Shown here: one piece after another, positions 1 through 8,375 of the stretch
How the letters are laid out: each line of letters opens with the position of its first letter
How positions within the stretch are numbered: the stretch's first letter is position 1
NCBI GenBank assembly: GCA_035544575.1
Contig: DATKEC010000117.1
Coordinates: forward strand, 11,898-75,897
Source: DATHWB01 sp035544575
Lineage (GTDB): Bacteria > Actinomycetota > Acidimicrobiia > Spongiisociales > ZC4RG35
DNA length: 64,000 nt
Direction of reading: 5' to 3'
Made by a program: the position numbers and the translations under genes
The notes under the pieces: model-generated
What the model saw: the letters and a program-made list of their open reading frames with translations, nothing else
Told to the model about the DNA's origin: nothing
Database searches by the model: none

Positions 1-504
1 CTTCATCCCCACCATCCCGTGGCCCACGAAGGCCTCGATCTCCTGCTCGATCGAAGGAAATCCCGGCTCTTCGTAATAGCCGCCGATCCCGATCATGGGG
101 ATCGCCGCCCGGAAGCCCCCCCACAATCTGAACAGCGGCTGCCCATGGAACTTTCCGAGCGCGTCCCAAACGGCGGAGTCCACGCATGCGATCGCCTGCA
201 TCGCCAGTCTCCGGTCGCGCAGTTGGTCGCGCGTGATCACGCTCATCGCTTCCCAGATCTGCTCATAGTCGAGAATGCTGATTCCGGTGACGAGCGGAAT
301 CAGTTCGCGAGAGATTATCTCTAGAACTTCGAGCTGTTCGTCACCGTCGGTATCCGCGTTATAGATCTCGCCCACAACCCCATCGGTCGTACGCAACTTC
401 GTGATGATGGTGCACCGATTCGGCATACTGTAGAAACTCCCCTTATACGTACGATCCAAGGGAACTCGAATAGGTGTGGTCTCAATCGATTCGATCTCGA
501 GCAT
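1..504 (-). CDS. Mandelate racemase/muconate lactonizing enzyme family protein, N-terminal part (cut by window edge)
   Basis: The minus strand reads without a stop from ATG at 504 to base 1, giving 168 residues. They begin MLEIESIETTPIRVPLDRTY and match the N-terminal capping domain of MR/MLE-type enolases, including the end-of-domain segment VDSAVWDALGKFHGQPLF. The catalytic barrel lies outside the window, so the reaction cannot be predicted. A Shine-Dalgarno GGAG sits just upstream of the ATG. The gene is third in a minus-strand run after the two dimethylformamidase-like subunits, about 70 bp downstream of the large subunit, so it is probably co-transcribed with them. It is more divergent from the two complete enolases in this window than they are from each other. 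Confidence 0.85.
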   Translation of the reverse strand, partial: MLEIESIETTPIRVPLDRTYKGSFYSMPNRCTIITKLRTTDGVVGEIYNADTDGDEQLEVLEIISRELIPLVTGISILDYEQIWEAMSVITRDQLRDRRLAMQAIACVDSAVWDALGKFHGQPLFRLWGGFRAAIPMIGIGGYYEEPGFPSIEQEIEAFVGHGMVGMK

Positions 505-573
505 GCTGTCTCCTGGGTGCTTCGGTACTCGTTCACTGGACGGCTCAAGACCGACTCCGTCAGAACCTCGGAT

Positions 574-2811
574 TCACGTTGGCCGGGGGGATTGGGGAAG
601 AAGAAAGGGTTTCGGATCTGCGAATCGCTCGAGGACGTTTTGTGTGACTCGGGCGACATTGTTCTCATAGCGGTTGTGGGCCAGACTGCCCGACCAGGCG
701 ATCGATCCGACGGAGAAGACAGCCCCACCATCGTCGGTCTCGAAGAACACCATGTCCGCTCGGATGCGATCAGGTGCGTCGTGAGCCACCGGCAGTCGGT
801 CCGCTATCGACGTCAATGCGAGGTCGAAGATGTTCGAATGCCCCTCCGACGACGCCAGCACGACGGCGTGTGACGGCGTTCCAAGCCCCGGATCGGCTCG
901 GTCGATCTCATAGCCCGCGGCGCCATTCATCAAAAGGCCGAAGTCACCGATCACATCGTCGGGAACCCCTTCGAACACGAAGGCGGTACGTTCGTCGCTG
1001 TCGCGGCCGTCCCCCGTCCGACGCCGATAGCCGGCCGATTCGTCGAAACCCTGGGTGATGAACCCGACGCCCGTGAGAAGATGCGGCGCTCGTCCCAGCC
1101 CGCTCCAAGTACCGGCCATCTCGCCCGTGAATGCGAGGTGACCCTGGGCGGCGTCAGCCGCCCAGAGCATGGGGGCGTCGGGACGCCGCACCTCGACCAC
1201 GCCATGAATGCCAGGGTGGAATGCGATCCTGGCATAGAACCCGTTACCGCCGATGTACATCAGCCGCCCACCCGAACGGACGTGTTCGTCCACGGCGTCG
1301 AGCATCTTGGTGCTGACGTACTCGGGGTGTGAACCGGTCAGAACGACCCTGTATCCGGCGAGGGCCGAGATCCCTCCGCGATCGATGTCCTCGTCGGTGA
1401 CCACGTCGTAGCTGACTCCAGTTTGTTCCAGCCACGCCACGATCAGCATGTCCTGGCAGAACTTGTAGATGCGACCTTCTGGTCTGAAGTTGGTGACCGG
1501 TTGGCGGAGCGTGGCGTGCACCACTGTGCTCCCGTCCGAATGAGTGTCGTACGTCGACAGCCCGAGCGGTTGGTCGAGCAACAAGAGGTCGGTGTCGTCG
1601 AGGACAGTCAGACGTCCCTGCATCAACTCGACGACCTGGGCTGTGACCCGCATCCTGAGGTTGGCGTAGGCGGCGTAGGTGGCAGTAGGGAGAACGAACA
1701 CGACCTCGGATCGTGCCGCGGCGGCACGTACGACGAAGGGGACCCAGAACACCGCGTCGCCCGCTGTGAACCTGCCGGCGTAACAGCCGCTGGGCCAATC
1801 CTCGGGCACGACCAGTTCGATGGATGTGTCCCAGTCGGCGTCGAGGAGGTCATCGTCGTGAAAGTGAATTGCGCCGTACTCCTCGGATCTGACAGTCCAG
1901 TCTGCCGACGCCCCCGACCAGTTGGACCCACCGACCGCGCGGGTCGGGAGATTGCACACTTCGCCGTGGAGTCCACTGGCAGACGCATCGAACACGGCTT
2001 CACCCGAGATACCGTTCGAGAAATCCCAGTCGCCGATCGCGGAGTCAGCATTCCGAGTTGGGCCGAGCTCGGCCACCGCCTCCACCTCTTCCCGATCGAG
2101 GGGCCGTCCGAAGAGACGGGGCCGTTCGATCCTCCCGTTGAAGCAGTCGCGGGGAACCTGGCGACCACGCTCGTCGACGACGAGATCGGCAGCCACCACC
2201 ACCGGGCCCTCACCGAAGCGCAAACCGGCTTGGGAAGGCTGCACCGACCACGCCCAACCGGCCGGCTCGTAACGCGCAGACGGCATAGTCCACACACCGA
2301 ATTCGAGCTGGCGGTCGTCACAGCTCACGGACACGAACGACCACCTTCCGGCGGGGACGGCGAGGCCGCTGTCGACGAGAACGGGCTTTGAGCCGTCCGA
2401 GCTGTGGTTGAGCCACAACCGGCCTCCGACCAGCACGAGCCGGCAGTGCCCACCCCCAGCAGACGCAGTTCCGACGACGGTCTGGACGCTCGCGAGTTCG
2501 TGACTGGGATGGAGGGTGACGCCCCACGTGAACGCATCCACGTCGGCGAGAGCCGCCGATGGAGGGACGCGGACATAGGAACCCCGGTCGATCGGCTGAC
2601 GGACTGCGGGATATTCGCCTCCGACAGCCGAATCCAGCACCTCGAAGTCAAAGGCTGGGACGTCCGGACCCGGGCCCACGTTTGGAGCTCGCAGGCGACC
2701 AACGGCAGCCTCGACCGTCGGAACTCCGTCACAACTGACTTTGAATCCGATGGTCTCGCCCGGGCGGACACTCCTCCGATCGGCGTAGGCCATCACGATT
2801 GGACTCGTCAC
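574..2811 (-). CDS. N,N-dimethylformamidase-like large (beta) subunit
   Basis: A 745-residue protein close in length to the large subunit of dimethylformamidase (about 760 aa), which hydrolyses the C-N bond of dimethylformamide. The N-terminal half looks like beta-sandwich and LamG-like domains (around residues 90-250). The C-terminal half carries the family core with TATYAAYANLRM, STYDTHSDG and TGSHPEY. The Paracoccus enzyme uses a 2-Tyr-1-carboxylate iron site; by spacing, Tyr379 or 382, Tyr421 and Glu497 are the candidates here (inference). I chose the GTG start that overlaps the small-subunit stop as GTGA and follows GGAGG. A longer frame reaches back to 2868 but would lie inside the small subunit. 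The true amide substrate is unknown, because the family is broader than DMF degraders. Confidence 0.85.
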   Translation of the reverse strand: MTSPIVMAYADRRSVRPGETIGFKVSCDGVPTVEAAVGRLRAPNVGPGPDVPAFDFEVLDSAVGGEYPAVRQPIDRGSYVRVPPSAALADVDAFTWGVTLHPSHELASVQTVVGTASAGGGHCRLVLVGGRLWLNHSSDGSKPVLVDSGLAVPAGRWSFVSVSCDDRQLEFGVWTMPSARYEPAGWAWSVQPSQAGLRFGEGPVVVAADLVVDERGRQVPRDCFNGRIERPRLFGRPLDREEVEAVAELGPTRNADSAIGDWDFSNGISGEAVFDASASGLHGEVCNLPTRAVGGSNWSGASADWTVRSEEYGAIHFHDDDLLDADWDTSIELVVPEDWPSGCYAGRFTAGDAVFWVPFVVRAAAARSEVVFVLPTATYAAYANLRMRVTAQVVELMQGRLTVLDDTDLLLLDQPLGLSTYDTHSDGSTVVHATLRQPVTNFRPEGRIYKFCQDMLIVAWLEQTGVSYDVVTDEDIDRGGISALAGYRVVLTGSHPEYVSTKMLDAVDEHVRSGGRLMYIGGNGFYARIAFHPGIHGVVEVRRPDAPMLWAADAAQGHLAFTGEMAGTWSGLGRAPHLLTGVGFITQGFDESAGYRRRTGDGRDSDERTAFVFEGVPDDVIGDFGLLMNGAAGYEIDRADPGLGTPSHAVVLASSEGHSNIFDLALTSIADRLPVAHDAPDRIRADMVFFETDDGGAVFSVGSIAWSGSLAHNRYENNVARVTQNVLERFADPKPFLLPQSPRPT

Positions 2812-3149
2812 GGGTCCTCCAGTTCCACGCCGAAGATCTCTTTCCAGCGCGCCCGGAACACATGCCATTCGGCGGCGATGATGTCGTGGAACACGAACTC
2901 GTCGAGCCGTTCAGCCCGAAGCGGCTCGGATTCGGTGAATCGGGCAAGGACCCACTTCGTGTGTGGTTCGACCATCCAAAGGAAGTAGCTTCCGGGGATC
3001 GGACCTCCCCGCATGTAGTCGAGGAGTGCCTGCAAATCGGCAGAGTGCCGGCCAAACGGGTGGGACCGAAACTCCGCAACGAGGTCCTGGCGGCTGCCGT
3101 CGACCCCAGCCGGGATGACGCGTAGCGGTGGTCGGTTGTCCGTCGGCAT
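2808..3149 (-). CDS. N,N-dimethylformamidase-like small (alpha) subunit
   Basis: A 113-residue hydrophilic protein directly upstream of, and overlapping by 4 bp, the large-subunit gene. Size, position and motifs such as FLWMVEPHTKWVLARF and EWHVFRARWKEIFG fit the alpha subunit of dimethylformamidase (about 130 aa), which wraps around the large subunit in the known alpha2beta2 enzyme. The overlap implies translational coupling and fixed stoichiometry. The ATG has no strong Shine-Dalgarno. A half-operator-like GATTCTAGG lies just upstream (3156-3164), and a full CG-centred operator lies at 3183-3194 in the divergent promoter shared with the enolase at 3252. Confidence 0.8.
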   Translation of the reverse strand: MPTDNRPPLRVIPAGVDGSRQDLVAEFRSHPFGRHSADLQALLDYMRGGPIPGSYFLWMVEPHTKWVLARFTESEPLRAERLDEFVFHDIIAAEWHVFRARWKEIFGVELEDP

Positions 3150-3182
3150 GCAACCGATTCTAGGCAGACTGAGACCGTTCCT

Positions 3183-3194
3183 GGAAACGTTTTT
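3183..3194. promoter_or_regulatory. CG-centred LacI-type operator (GGAAACGTTTTT)
   Basis: GGAAACGTTTTT centred at 3188/3189, in the 102-bp divergent region between the dimethylformamidase-like operon and the enolase. The left half matches the repeated motif of this window perfectly; the right half is degenerate. Binding is inferred from the recurrence of the motif. Confidence 0.6.
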
Positions 3195-3251
3195 CGGCTA
3201 CTCTCACCAACTAGTTTCCAATCCGTCTTCGACGGCCATGGGAGGACTGGC

Positions 3252-4376
3252 ATGAAGATCAAAACGGTCACACCGATCTCGGTGGCCTACCCGGAGCCAA
3301 ACGACAACGGAGCCACCCGCTACCTGACGCTGTGCCGGATCGAGGCAGAGGACGGAACCGTGGGGTGGGGCGAGTCTGTGACGATGTGGCCGGCCGTGTG
3401 CAAGGCAGTCGAGGCGCTGATCGACGGCTACGCGGAACTCATCATCGGCGCGGATCCGACCGACAATGTCGCGCTGTGGCATGCGATGCGCGACCACGGT
3501 TGGTGGTACGGCCATGGAGGCGGATTCGTCTCATTCGCCATAAGCGCCATCGACATCGCACTCTGGGATCTGCGGGGCCGAATCACCGGCCAGTCATTGA
3601 TCTCGATGCTCGGTGGAGCCCGCCAGGAGCGCCTCCCGGTGGCGGCGAGCACTCACGCCTCACGCGGCGATCTGCACGAGGAGGTGGGTCTCTACGCGAG
3701 CTACATCGAGGCTGGATTCCACGGCGTGAAGGTCGGCTTCGGGAAACGAGGCGACGCCAAACTCGGATACGAGATCGACCGTGACCTGGAGTTCGCTCGG
3801 CTGTACCGGGCAGCGGTCGGCCCGGAGCCATGGCTGATGATCGATCGAGGTCAATCGTTGCATTGGGATCTCGACCACGCCGTACGCCTCACCCAGGGCA
3901 TGGAGGAGTACGGCCTGCGTTGGATGGAGGAGCCCTTCGAACCGCATGAGACGTCGAACTACAGGACCTACCGTGAACGCGTCTCGACCATGATCGGCGC
4001 GGGCGAGCGAGAGTGGGATGAGCGCGGGTATCGGCGGGTCATCGATTCGGGTCTGGTCGACGTGATTGGATTCGACCCGGGCAGGGCCCAAGGCGTCACC
4101 GGCGGGGTCAACGTGATACGACTCGTCGAGTCGGCAGGACTCTGGTTCAACGCCCACGCCTGGAGCAGCGCCATCGTCACGAGCGCCAGCGTCGCCCTCT
4201 CGGCCTCGACCAATCGGGCACTGCTGCTCGAACTGAAAGCCGAACAAAATCCGATGCAGCACGATCTCGTCACCAACCCTCTGTCGCACACCGATGGTTG
4301 GATCTCGCCATCCGGCGGCCGAGGACTGGGAATCGAGATCGAAGAGGCGATCGTCGAGAAGTACAGATTCCGGTGA
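3252..4376 (+). CDS. Mandelate racemase-type enolase superfamily enzyme
   Basis: A complete 374-residue MR/MLE protein. The capping domain covers about residues 1-125 and the barrel follows. Visible active-site residues are Lys160 (GVKVGFGK), metal ligands Asp198 (MIDRGQ), Glu226 or 227 (MEEP) and Glu252 (GAGERE), Asp275 (FDPGR) and His302 (NAHAWSS). The His-Asp dyad places it in the mandelate racemase subgroup, which mostly dehydrates or epimerises acid sugars. It is clearly paralogous to the enolase at 42927; both share PISVAYPE, RYLTLCRIE and NAHxWSSAI. GGGAGG lies 6 nt before the ATG. It is divergent from the amidase-like operon across an operator. The substrate cannot be read from the sequence. 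Confidence 0.9.
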   Translation: MKIKTVTPISVAYPEPNDNGATRYLTLCRIEAEDGTVGWGESVTMWPAVCKAVEALIDGYAELIIGADPTDNVALWHAMRDHGWWYGHGGGFVSFAISAIDIALWDLRGRITGQSLISMLGGARQERLPVAASTHASRGDLHEEVGLYASYIEAGFHGVKVGFGKRGDAKLGYEIDRDLEFARLYRAAVGPEPWLMIDRGQSLHWDLDHAVRLTQGMEEYGLRWMEEPFEPHETSNYRTYRERVSTMIGAGEREWDERGYRRVIDSGLVDVIGFDPGRAQGVTGGVNVIRLVESAGLWFNAHAWSSAIVTSASVALSASTNRALLLELKAEQNPMQHDLVTNPLSHTDGWISPSGGRGLGIEIEEAIVEKYRFR

Positions 4377-4400
4377 GCGCGCCCGTCTCGACGGGGCAGG

Positions 4401-5267
4401 TCACCGCTTGCGCCGATACGGGTTGAGAAGGTCGCTCAGGGTGTCACCGAGCAACGTGAAGATCAGGACGGTCACGAATATCGCACTCCCTGCGCCGACC
4501 GCAATCCACGGGTTCATCGACAGCAGCGTCTTCCCGGTGCCAAGCATGCGTCCCCATGATGGGGTGGGCGGCTGAACGCCGAGCCCGAGGAAGCTGAGCG
4601 CTGCTTCCGTGAGGACGGCGGTGGCGAACGTCAGCGTGAACTGCACCGTCGTGATCGAGACCAGATTGGGCAGGAGCGAGCGGGCCATGATGTAAAGATG
4701 GCTACCCCCGAGCGCCCGCGCCGCGAGGACGAACTCACTGCTCCGCAAGGACAGGGTCACCCCGCGGACGAGGCGGGCGAAGCGGGGAATCTGAACGACC
4801 CCGATCGCGATGATCGTGTTCCTCAGGTTCGGCCCGAGTACCGCGACCGTGGCCATCGCCAGGATGATGGGGGGGAACGCGAGCAGACCGTCGGTGACAC
4901 GCATCGTCACGGTATCGACCAGCTTGCCGAAGTAGCCGCTCGCGATCCCCAGCGGAACACCAAACGCCACCGCAATCGCCGTCGCTCCGAACCCGACGTA
5001 GAGCGAGATGCGCGATCCGAAGATCACACGCGAGAAGACATCACGGCCAATCTCGTCGGTACCCAGCCAAAATTCCGAAGACGGCAGGTCGACAGCGAAC
5101 CCGACCACGTCGGTGGCACCGTAAGGGGCGAGAGCGTCGGCGAAGACGGCCAGGGCGAGCAGCCCGAGCGCTGCGACCATCGTGAACAGGTGGAGCTTGT
5201 TGCCTACAAGTGCACGCCAGCGCCGGGCGCGGGCGGGCGTTGCGGCGGCGGAGCTACTGAGGGTCAT
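4401..5267 (-). CDS. Peptide/opine-type ABC transporter permease (DppC/OppC family)
   Basis: A 288-residue inner-membrane permease and last gene of importer 1. After a short cytoplasmic N-terminus come one membrane segment (HLFTMVAALGLLALAVF), a periplasmic stretch with the family motif LGTDEIGRDVFSR, and the five-segment BPD core. The EAA coupling loop reads AARALGGSHLYIMARSLLPN. I start at the ATG overlapping the preceding permease stop as ATGA; the 47-residue upstream extension lies inside the upstream gene. A weak GC hairpin (4382-4395) lies between this gene and the convergent enolase and could act as a two-way terminator. Confidence 0.92.
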   Translation of the reverse strand: MTLSSSAAATPARARRWRALVGNKLHLFTMVAALGLLALAVFADALAPYGATDVVGFAVDLPSSEFWLGTDEIGRDVFSRVIFGSRISLYVGFGATAIAVAFGVPLGIASGYFGKLVDTVTMRVTDGLLAFPPIILAMATVAVLGPNLRNTIIAIGVVQIPRFARLVRGVTLSLRSSEFVLAARALGGSHLYIMARSLLPNLVSITTVQFTLTFATAVLTEAALSFLGLGVQPPTPSWGRMLGTGKTLLSMNPWIAVGAGSAIFVTVLIFTLLGDTLSDLLNPYRRKR

Positions 5268-6211
5268 GAGCGCGCGATCCTTGGATCGAGCCATGAGTAG
5301 GCGAGGTCGACGACCAGGTTCACGATGACGAAGGCTGCGGCCGAGACCAGCACCGCGACCTGGACCACGTCGAATGCCCGCGTGAGTATCGACTGGATCA
5401 TCAACCAACCGAGTCCGGGCCAGGTGAAGATCTGTTCGATCACGACCATGCCCCCCACCATGAGGCCGAAACTCACGCCGACTTCGGTGATTAGGGGAAT
5501 CGAGGCGTTGCGGAGTGCATGGCGGTAGTTGATCCGGCGCGACTCCAGCCCCTTGGCCCGGGCGGTCCTGACGTAGTCGGCGTGTAAGACCTCGAGCATG
5601 CCCGCCCGCATGAAGCGGGTCAGCCTGGCCGCAGTGACGGTCCCGATCGTGATCACGGGCAGGACGAGCTGGCTCAGGTGGCGAAACGGATCCTGGGAGA
5701 ACGGAACGTAACCTCCCGGCGGGAGGATCGGTAGCAGCTCCGCAAAAACGAGCAGCAGCGCGATGCCCAACACATAGGTCGGCATACTGAAACCGAGGGT
5801 GGCCAGCACGCGCGCAACGTGGTCCATCCAGGTGCCTTCACGTATCGCAGAGACCATGCCCAACGGAACGGCGATGACCACAGCGAGGACGATCGAGATC
5901 ACCGCCAGCTCCAGCGTTCGTCCGAGCGCCGGAAATACGAGACCCGCCACTTCGGCTCCACCGTGCGTGATGGACGTACCCAGGTCCCCGCGCACCAGGT
6001 TGCCCATCCAGCGGAAGTATTGCTCGACGAGCGGATCATCCAGGCCAAGCTCCGCCCGCAACGCGGCGTACGCCTCAGGGGGCGCGTCGAACCCCAACGT
6101 CATCGCCGCCGGATCTCCGGGCACGATTCGGAAGATGACGAACACTGCTGTCGCGACTATCCACATCACCAGGAGGCCCTGGAGCACCCGGCGGAGTAGG
6201 TAGCGGCGCAT
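5264..6211 (-). CDS. Peptide/opine-type ABC transporter permease (DppB/OppB family)
   Basis: A 315-residue permease. It has an N-terminal membrane anchor (LLRRVLQGLLVMWIVATAVF), a periplasmic region with the family signature LGLDDPLVEQYFRW, then about five further membrane segments and the EAA loop TARAKGLESRRINYRHALRN. It forms the translocation pore with the DppC-type partner downstream (ATGA overlap). Its own ATG shares one base with the stop of the ATPase gene upstream (TGATG). Both junctions indicate coupled translation within importer 1. Confidence 0.92.
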   Translation of the reverse strand: MRRYLLRRVLQGLLVMWIVATAVFVIFRIVPGDPAAMTLGFDAPPEAYAALRAELGLDDPLVEQYFRWMGNLVRGDLGTSITHGGAEVAGLVFPALGRTLELAVISIVLAVVIAVPLGMVSAIREGTWMDHVARVLATLGFSMPTYVLGIALLLVFAELLPILPPGGYVPFSQDPFRHLSQLVLPVITIGTVTAARLTRFMRAGMLEVLHADYVRTARAKGLESRRINYRHALRNASIPLITEVGVSFGLMVGGMVVIEQIFTWPGLGWLMIQSILTRAFDVVQVAVLVSAAAFVIVNLVVDLAYSWLDPRIARS

Positions 6212-7245
6212 CAGGAGCCAGATCCTGCGTTGGGTGGGAGCGGGCCTCGACGGGTTCCGCGAGCCGCTTCAGGACCGGGGAAGTGGCAGGCGACTCGTTG
6301 GGTCATTCCCTGACCCTGTACAAGGACAGGATCCTCGTCGGCACAAAGATCGACCGCACGCCAGCACCTCGTTCTGAAGCGGCAACCGCTGGGTGGTTGC
6401 AGCGGATTGGGGAGATCGCCCTCGAGGACTATGCGGGTGCGCTTGCCGCCATCCAACCGGTGCGAGGGCACTGCGGACAGGAGCGCGTTCGTGTACGGAT
6501 GCTGCGGGGCCGTGAACACGTCATCCCTCGTGCCGATCTCCACGATCTTGCCGAGGTACATCACCGCAACCCGGTCGGACACCTGACCAACCACTGACAG
6601 GTCATGCGCGATGAACAGATACGCCAAACCGAGCTGGTCCTTGAGATCCGCCAACAGGTTGAGGATCTGGGCCTGGATCGAGACGTCGAGAGCCGAGACG
6701 GGCTCGTCCAGGACGATCAGGGCCGGCTGCAAGGCCAACGCGCGCGCGATCGCGATGCGCTGTCGCTGTCCGCCCGAGAACTCGTGTGGGTAACGATCCA
6801 ACGCCGCGAGCGGCAGCTGCACCAAGTCGAGAAGTTCGGGTGCGCGCCGAGCCGCCTCAGCGCGCCCCAGGCCGTGGATGCGAAACGGCTCGGCGAGGAT
6901 TGCCCGAACACGAAACCGTGGGTTGAGCGAGGCGTAGGGATCCTGGAACACGATCTGGAAGTCGCGACGGACCGGGCGCATGTCCCCGTGATCCAGCTCG
7001 GTGATGTCTCGACCTCGAAAGAAGATGCGGCCCGCAGCCGGGTCGACGAGTCGCATGATCGTGCGGCCCAGCGTCGACTTCCCGCATCCGGACTCACCGA
7101 CGAGTCCCACTGTCTCACCCTCGGCGATCGTGAGTGAGGCTGAATCGACAGCGGTCAAAACCGCTACTCCGTCGCCCCCCTGCCTTCTGACTGTGTAGCG
7201 GGTCGTGACTGACTCCACCTCGAGCAGGGCTCGTGACCCGGTCAT
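6211..7245 (-). CDS. Peptide/opine-type ABC transporter ATP-binding protein (DppF/OppF family)
   Basis: A 344-residue cytoplasmic ATPase with Walker A GESGCGKST, Q-loop VFQDPYASLNPR, signature FSGGQRQR, Walker B LIVLDEPVSALD and the H-loop IAHDLSVV. The C-terminal oligopeptide-transporter extension has the Cys-rich segment PSGCRFRTRC. Together with the DppD-type ATPase it would form the heterodimeric motor of importer 1. It overlaps that gene by 4 bp. Nothing in it reveals the transported substrate. Confidence 0.92.
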   Translation of the reverse strand: MTGSRALLEVESVTTRYTVRRQGGDGVAVLTAVDSASLTIAEGETVGLVGESGCGKSTLGRTIMRLVDPAAGRIFFRGRDITELDHGDMRPVRRDFQIVFQDPYASLNPRFRVRAILAEPFRIHGLGRAEAARRAPELLDLVQLPLAALDRYPHEFSGGQRQRIAIARALALQPALIVLDEPVSALDVSIQAQILNLLADLKDQLGLAYLFIAHDLSVVGQVSDRVAVMYLGKIVEIGTRDDVFTAPQHPYTNALLSAVPSHRLDGGKRTRIVLEGDLPNPLQPPSGCRFRTRCWRAVDLCADEDPVLVQGQGMTQRVACHFPGPEAARGTRRGPLPPNAGSGS

Positions 7246-8282
7246 CGCCCACCACCGGTGGCTGCACCCGGGTCACGCAAGCGCTCCCCAGCCCATATGA
7301 CAGCCTCGGCCACGTAGTGACACTCCGCACGATGTCCGTCCCCCACCGTGTGGAGGTTCGGCGCCTCTTCGGCGCACAGGGCGCGGTCCGATCCGATCGC
7401 ACACCGCGGACGGAACGAACATCCCTCGAGCTCGGAGTCGAGCCGGGGCGGCTGTCCGGGAATGGAGTAGAGACGCCGCTGCCGCCCCTCGATAGATGGG
7501 AGCGAGGCGAGCAGACCAATCGTGTAGGGGTGGCTCGGTCGAAGGAAGATGTCCTCGATCGTCCCCTGTTCGACGATTCGTCCTGCGTACATGACCGCTA
7601 TGCGATCCGCTACCTGCGCAACGAGGCCGAGATCGTGTGTGATGAGGACGGTGGCTGCTCCGGTCTCCGCCTTCGCCGCCATGAGCACGTCGAGTACCTG
7701 AGCCTGGATCGTCACATCGAGCGCAGTAGTCGGCTCGTCGGCGATGAGCAGCTTCGGTCGGTTGGCAATGGCCATCGCGATCATCGCCCGCTGCCGCATT
7801 CCGCCCGAGAACTCGTGAGGGAACTGGTGGTAGCGGCGCTCGGGTTGGGGGATCCCGACGAGTGCGAGTAGCTCGATGGCGCGTGCCCGATGAAGGTCGT
7901 CGTCGATATGGCGTGCGTGGGTCCACATGGCCTCGCGCAGCTGCTCACCGACCTTGATCACGGGATTCAACGACGTCATCGGATCCTGGAACACGACCGC
8001 CACGTCGCTTCCGCGGATGGAACGGAGTTGGTCTGCATCGAGAGAGAGCAGGTCGCGGCCCTCGAACAGAGCTCGTCCGGAGACGATCCGCGCCGGTGGA
8101 GAAGGGACGAGCCCGAGCAGGGAGAGCACGGTCACCGTCTTGCCCGAGCCCGACTCGCCCACGATCCCGACCATCTCCCCGGGAAAGACCGTGAAGGACA
8201 CCCCGTTGACGGCGTTGACCGTCCGATTGTCGGACTCGAATCGGACGCGCAGGTCGTCCACTTCAAGTAGCGGTGTCGTCAT
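7242..8282 (-). CDS. Peptide/opine-type ABC transporter ATP-binding protein (DppD/OppD family)
   Basis: A 346-residue ATPase with Walker A GESGSGKT, Q-loop VFQDPMTSLNP, signature FSGGMRQR, Walker B LLIADEPTTALD and H-loop ITHDLGLV. The C-terminal domain carries the EGCSFRPRC element. It is the first gene after the solute-binding protein; a 93-bp gap containing a strong hairpin separates them, which could lower expression of the membrane and ATPase genes relative to the binding protein. Confidence 0.92.
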   Translation of the reverse strand: MTTPLLEVDDLRVRFESDNRTVNAVNGVSFTVFPGEMVGIVGESGSGKTVTVLSLLGLVPSPPARIVSGRALFEGRDLLSLDADQLRSIRGSDVAVVFQDPMTSLNPVIKVGEQLREAMWTHARHIDDDLHRARAIELLALVGIPQPERRYHQFPHEFSGGMRQRAMIAMAIANRPKLLIADEPTTALDVTIQAQVLDVLMAAKAETGAATVLITHDLGLVAQVADRIAVMYAGRIVEQGTIEDIFLRPSHPYTIGLLASLPSIEGRQRRLYSIPGQPPRLDSELEGCSFRPRCAIGSDRALCAEEAPNLHTVGDGHRAECHYVAEAVIWAGERLRDPGAATGGGR

Positions 8283-8326
8283 CGGCTCACAGTCTCCGGC
8301 CGTGCTGCGGGTTGGTCATCCGTAGA

Positions 8327-8365
8327 GTCCGGGGTTTGGCACCGATTCGGCGCCAAACCCCGGAC
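8327..8365 (-). terminator. Intercistronic hairpin after binding-protein gene 1
   Basis: A perfect 14-bp inverted repeat (8327-8340 and 8352-8365, arms GTCCGGGGTTTGGC and its complement) with an 11-nt loop, ending 10 bp after the binding-protein stop and upstream of the ATPase gene. No U tract follows on the minus strand, so partial termination or protection of the binding-protein mRNA is more likely than full termination. The second importer has an equivalent hairpin at the same place. Confidence 0.65.
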
Positions 8366-8375
8366 CCGGACCGGT

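Noticed and set aside
1423..2391. Long plus-strand open frame (322 residues) opposite the dimethylformamidase-like large subunit
   Set aside because: It is an antisense shadow of a high-GC gene: Arg/His/Pro-rich, no domains, no ribosome-binding site, fully inside a well-supported gene.
4382..4395. Short hairpin CCCGT-N4-ACGGG between convergent genes as a confident terminator
   Set aside because: Only five base pairs and no U tract; mentioned with the permease but too weak for its own entry.
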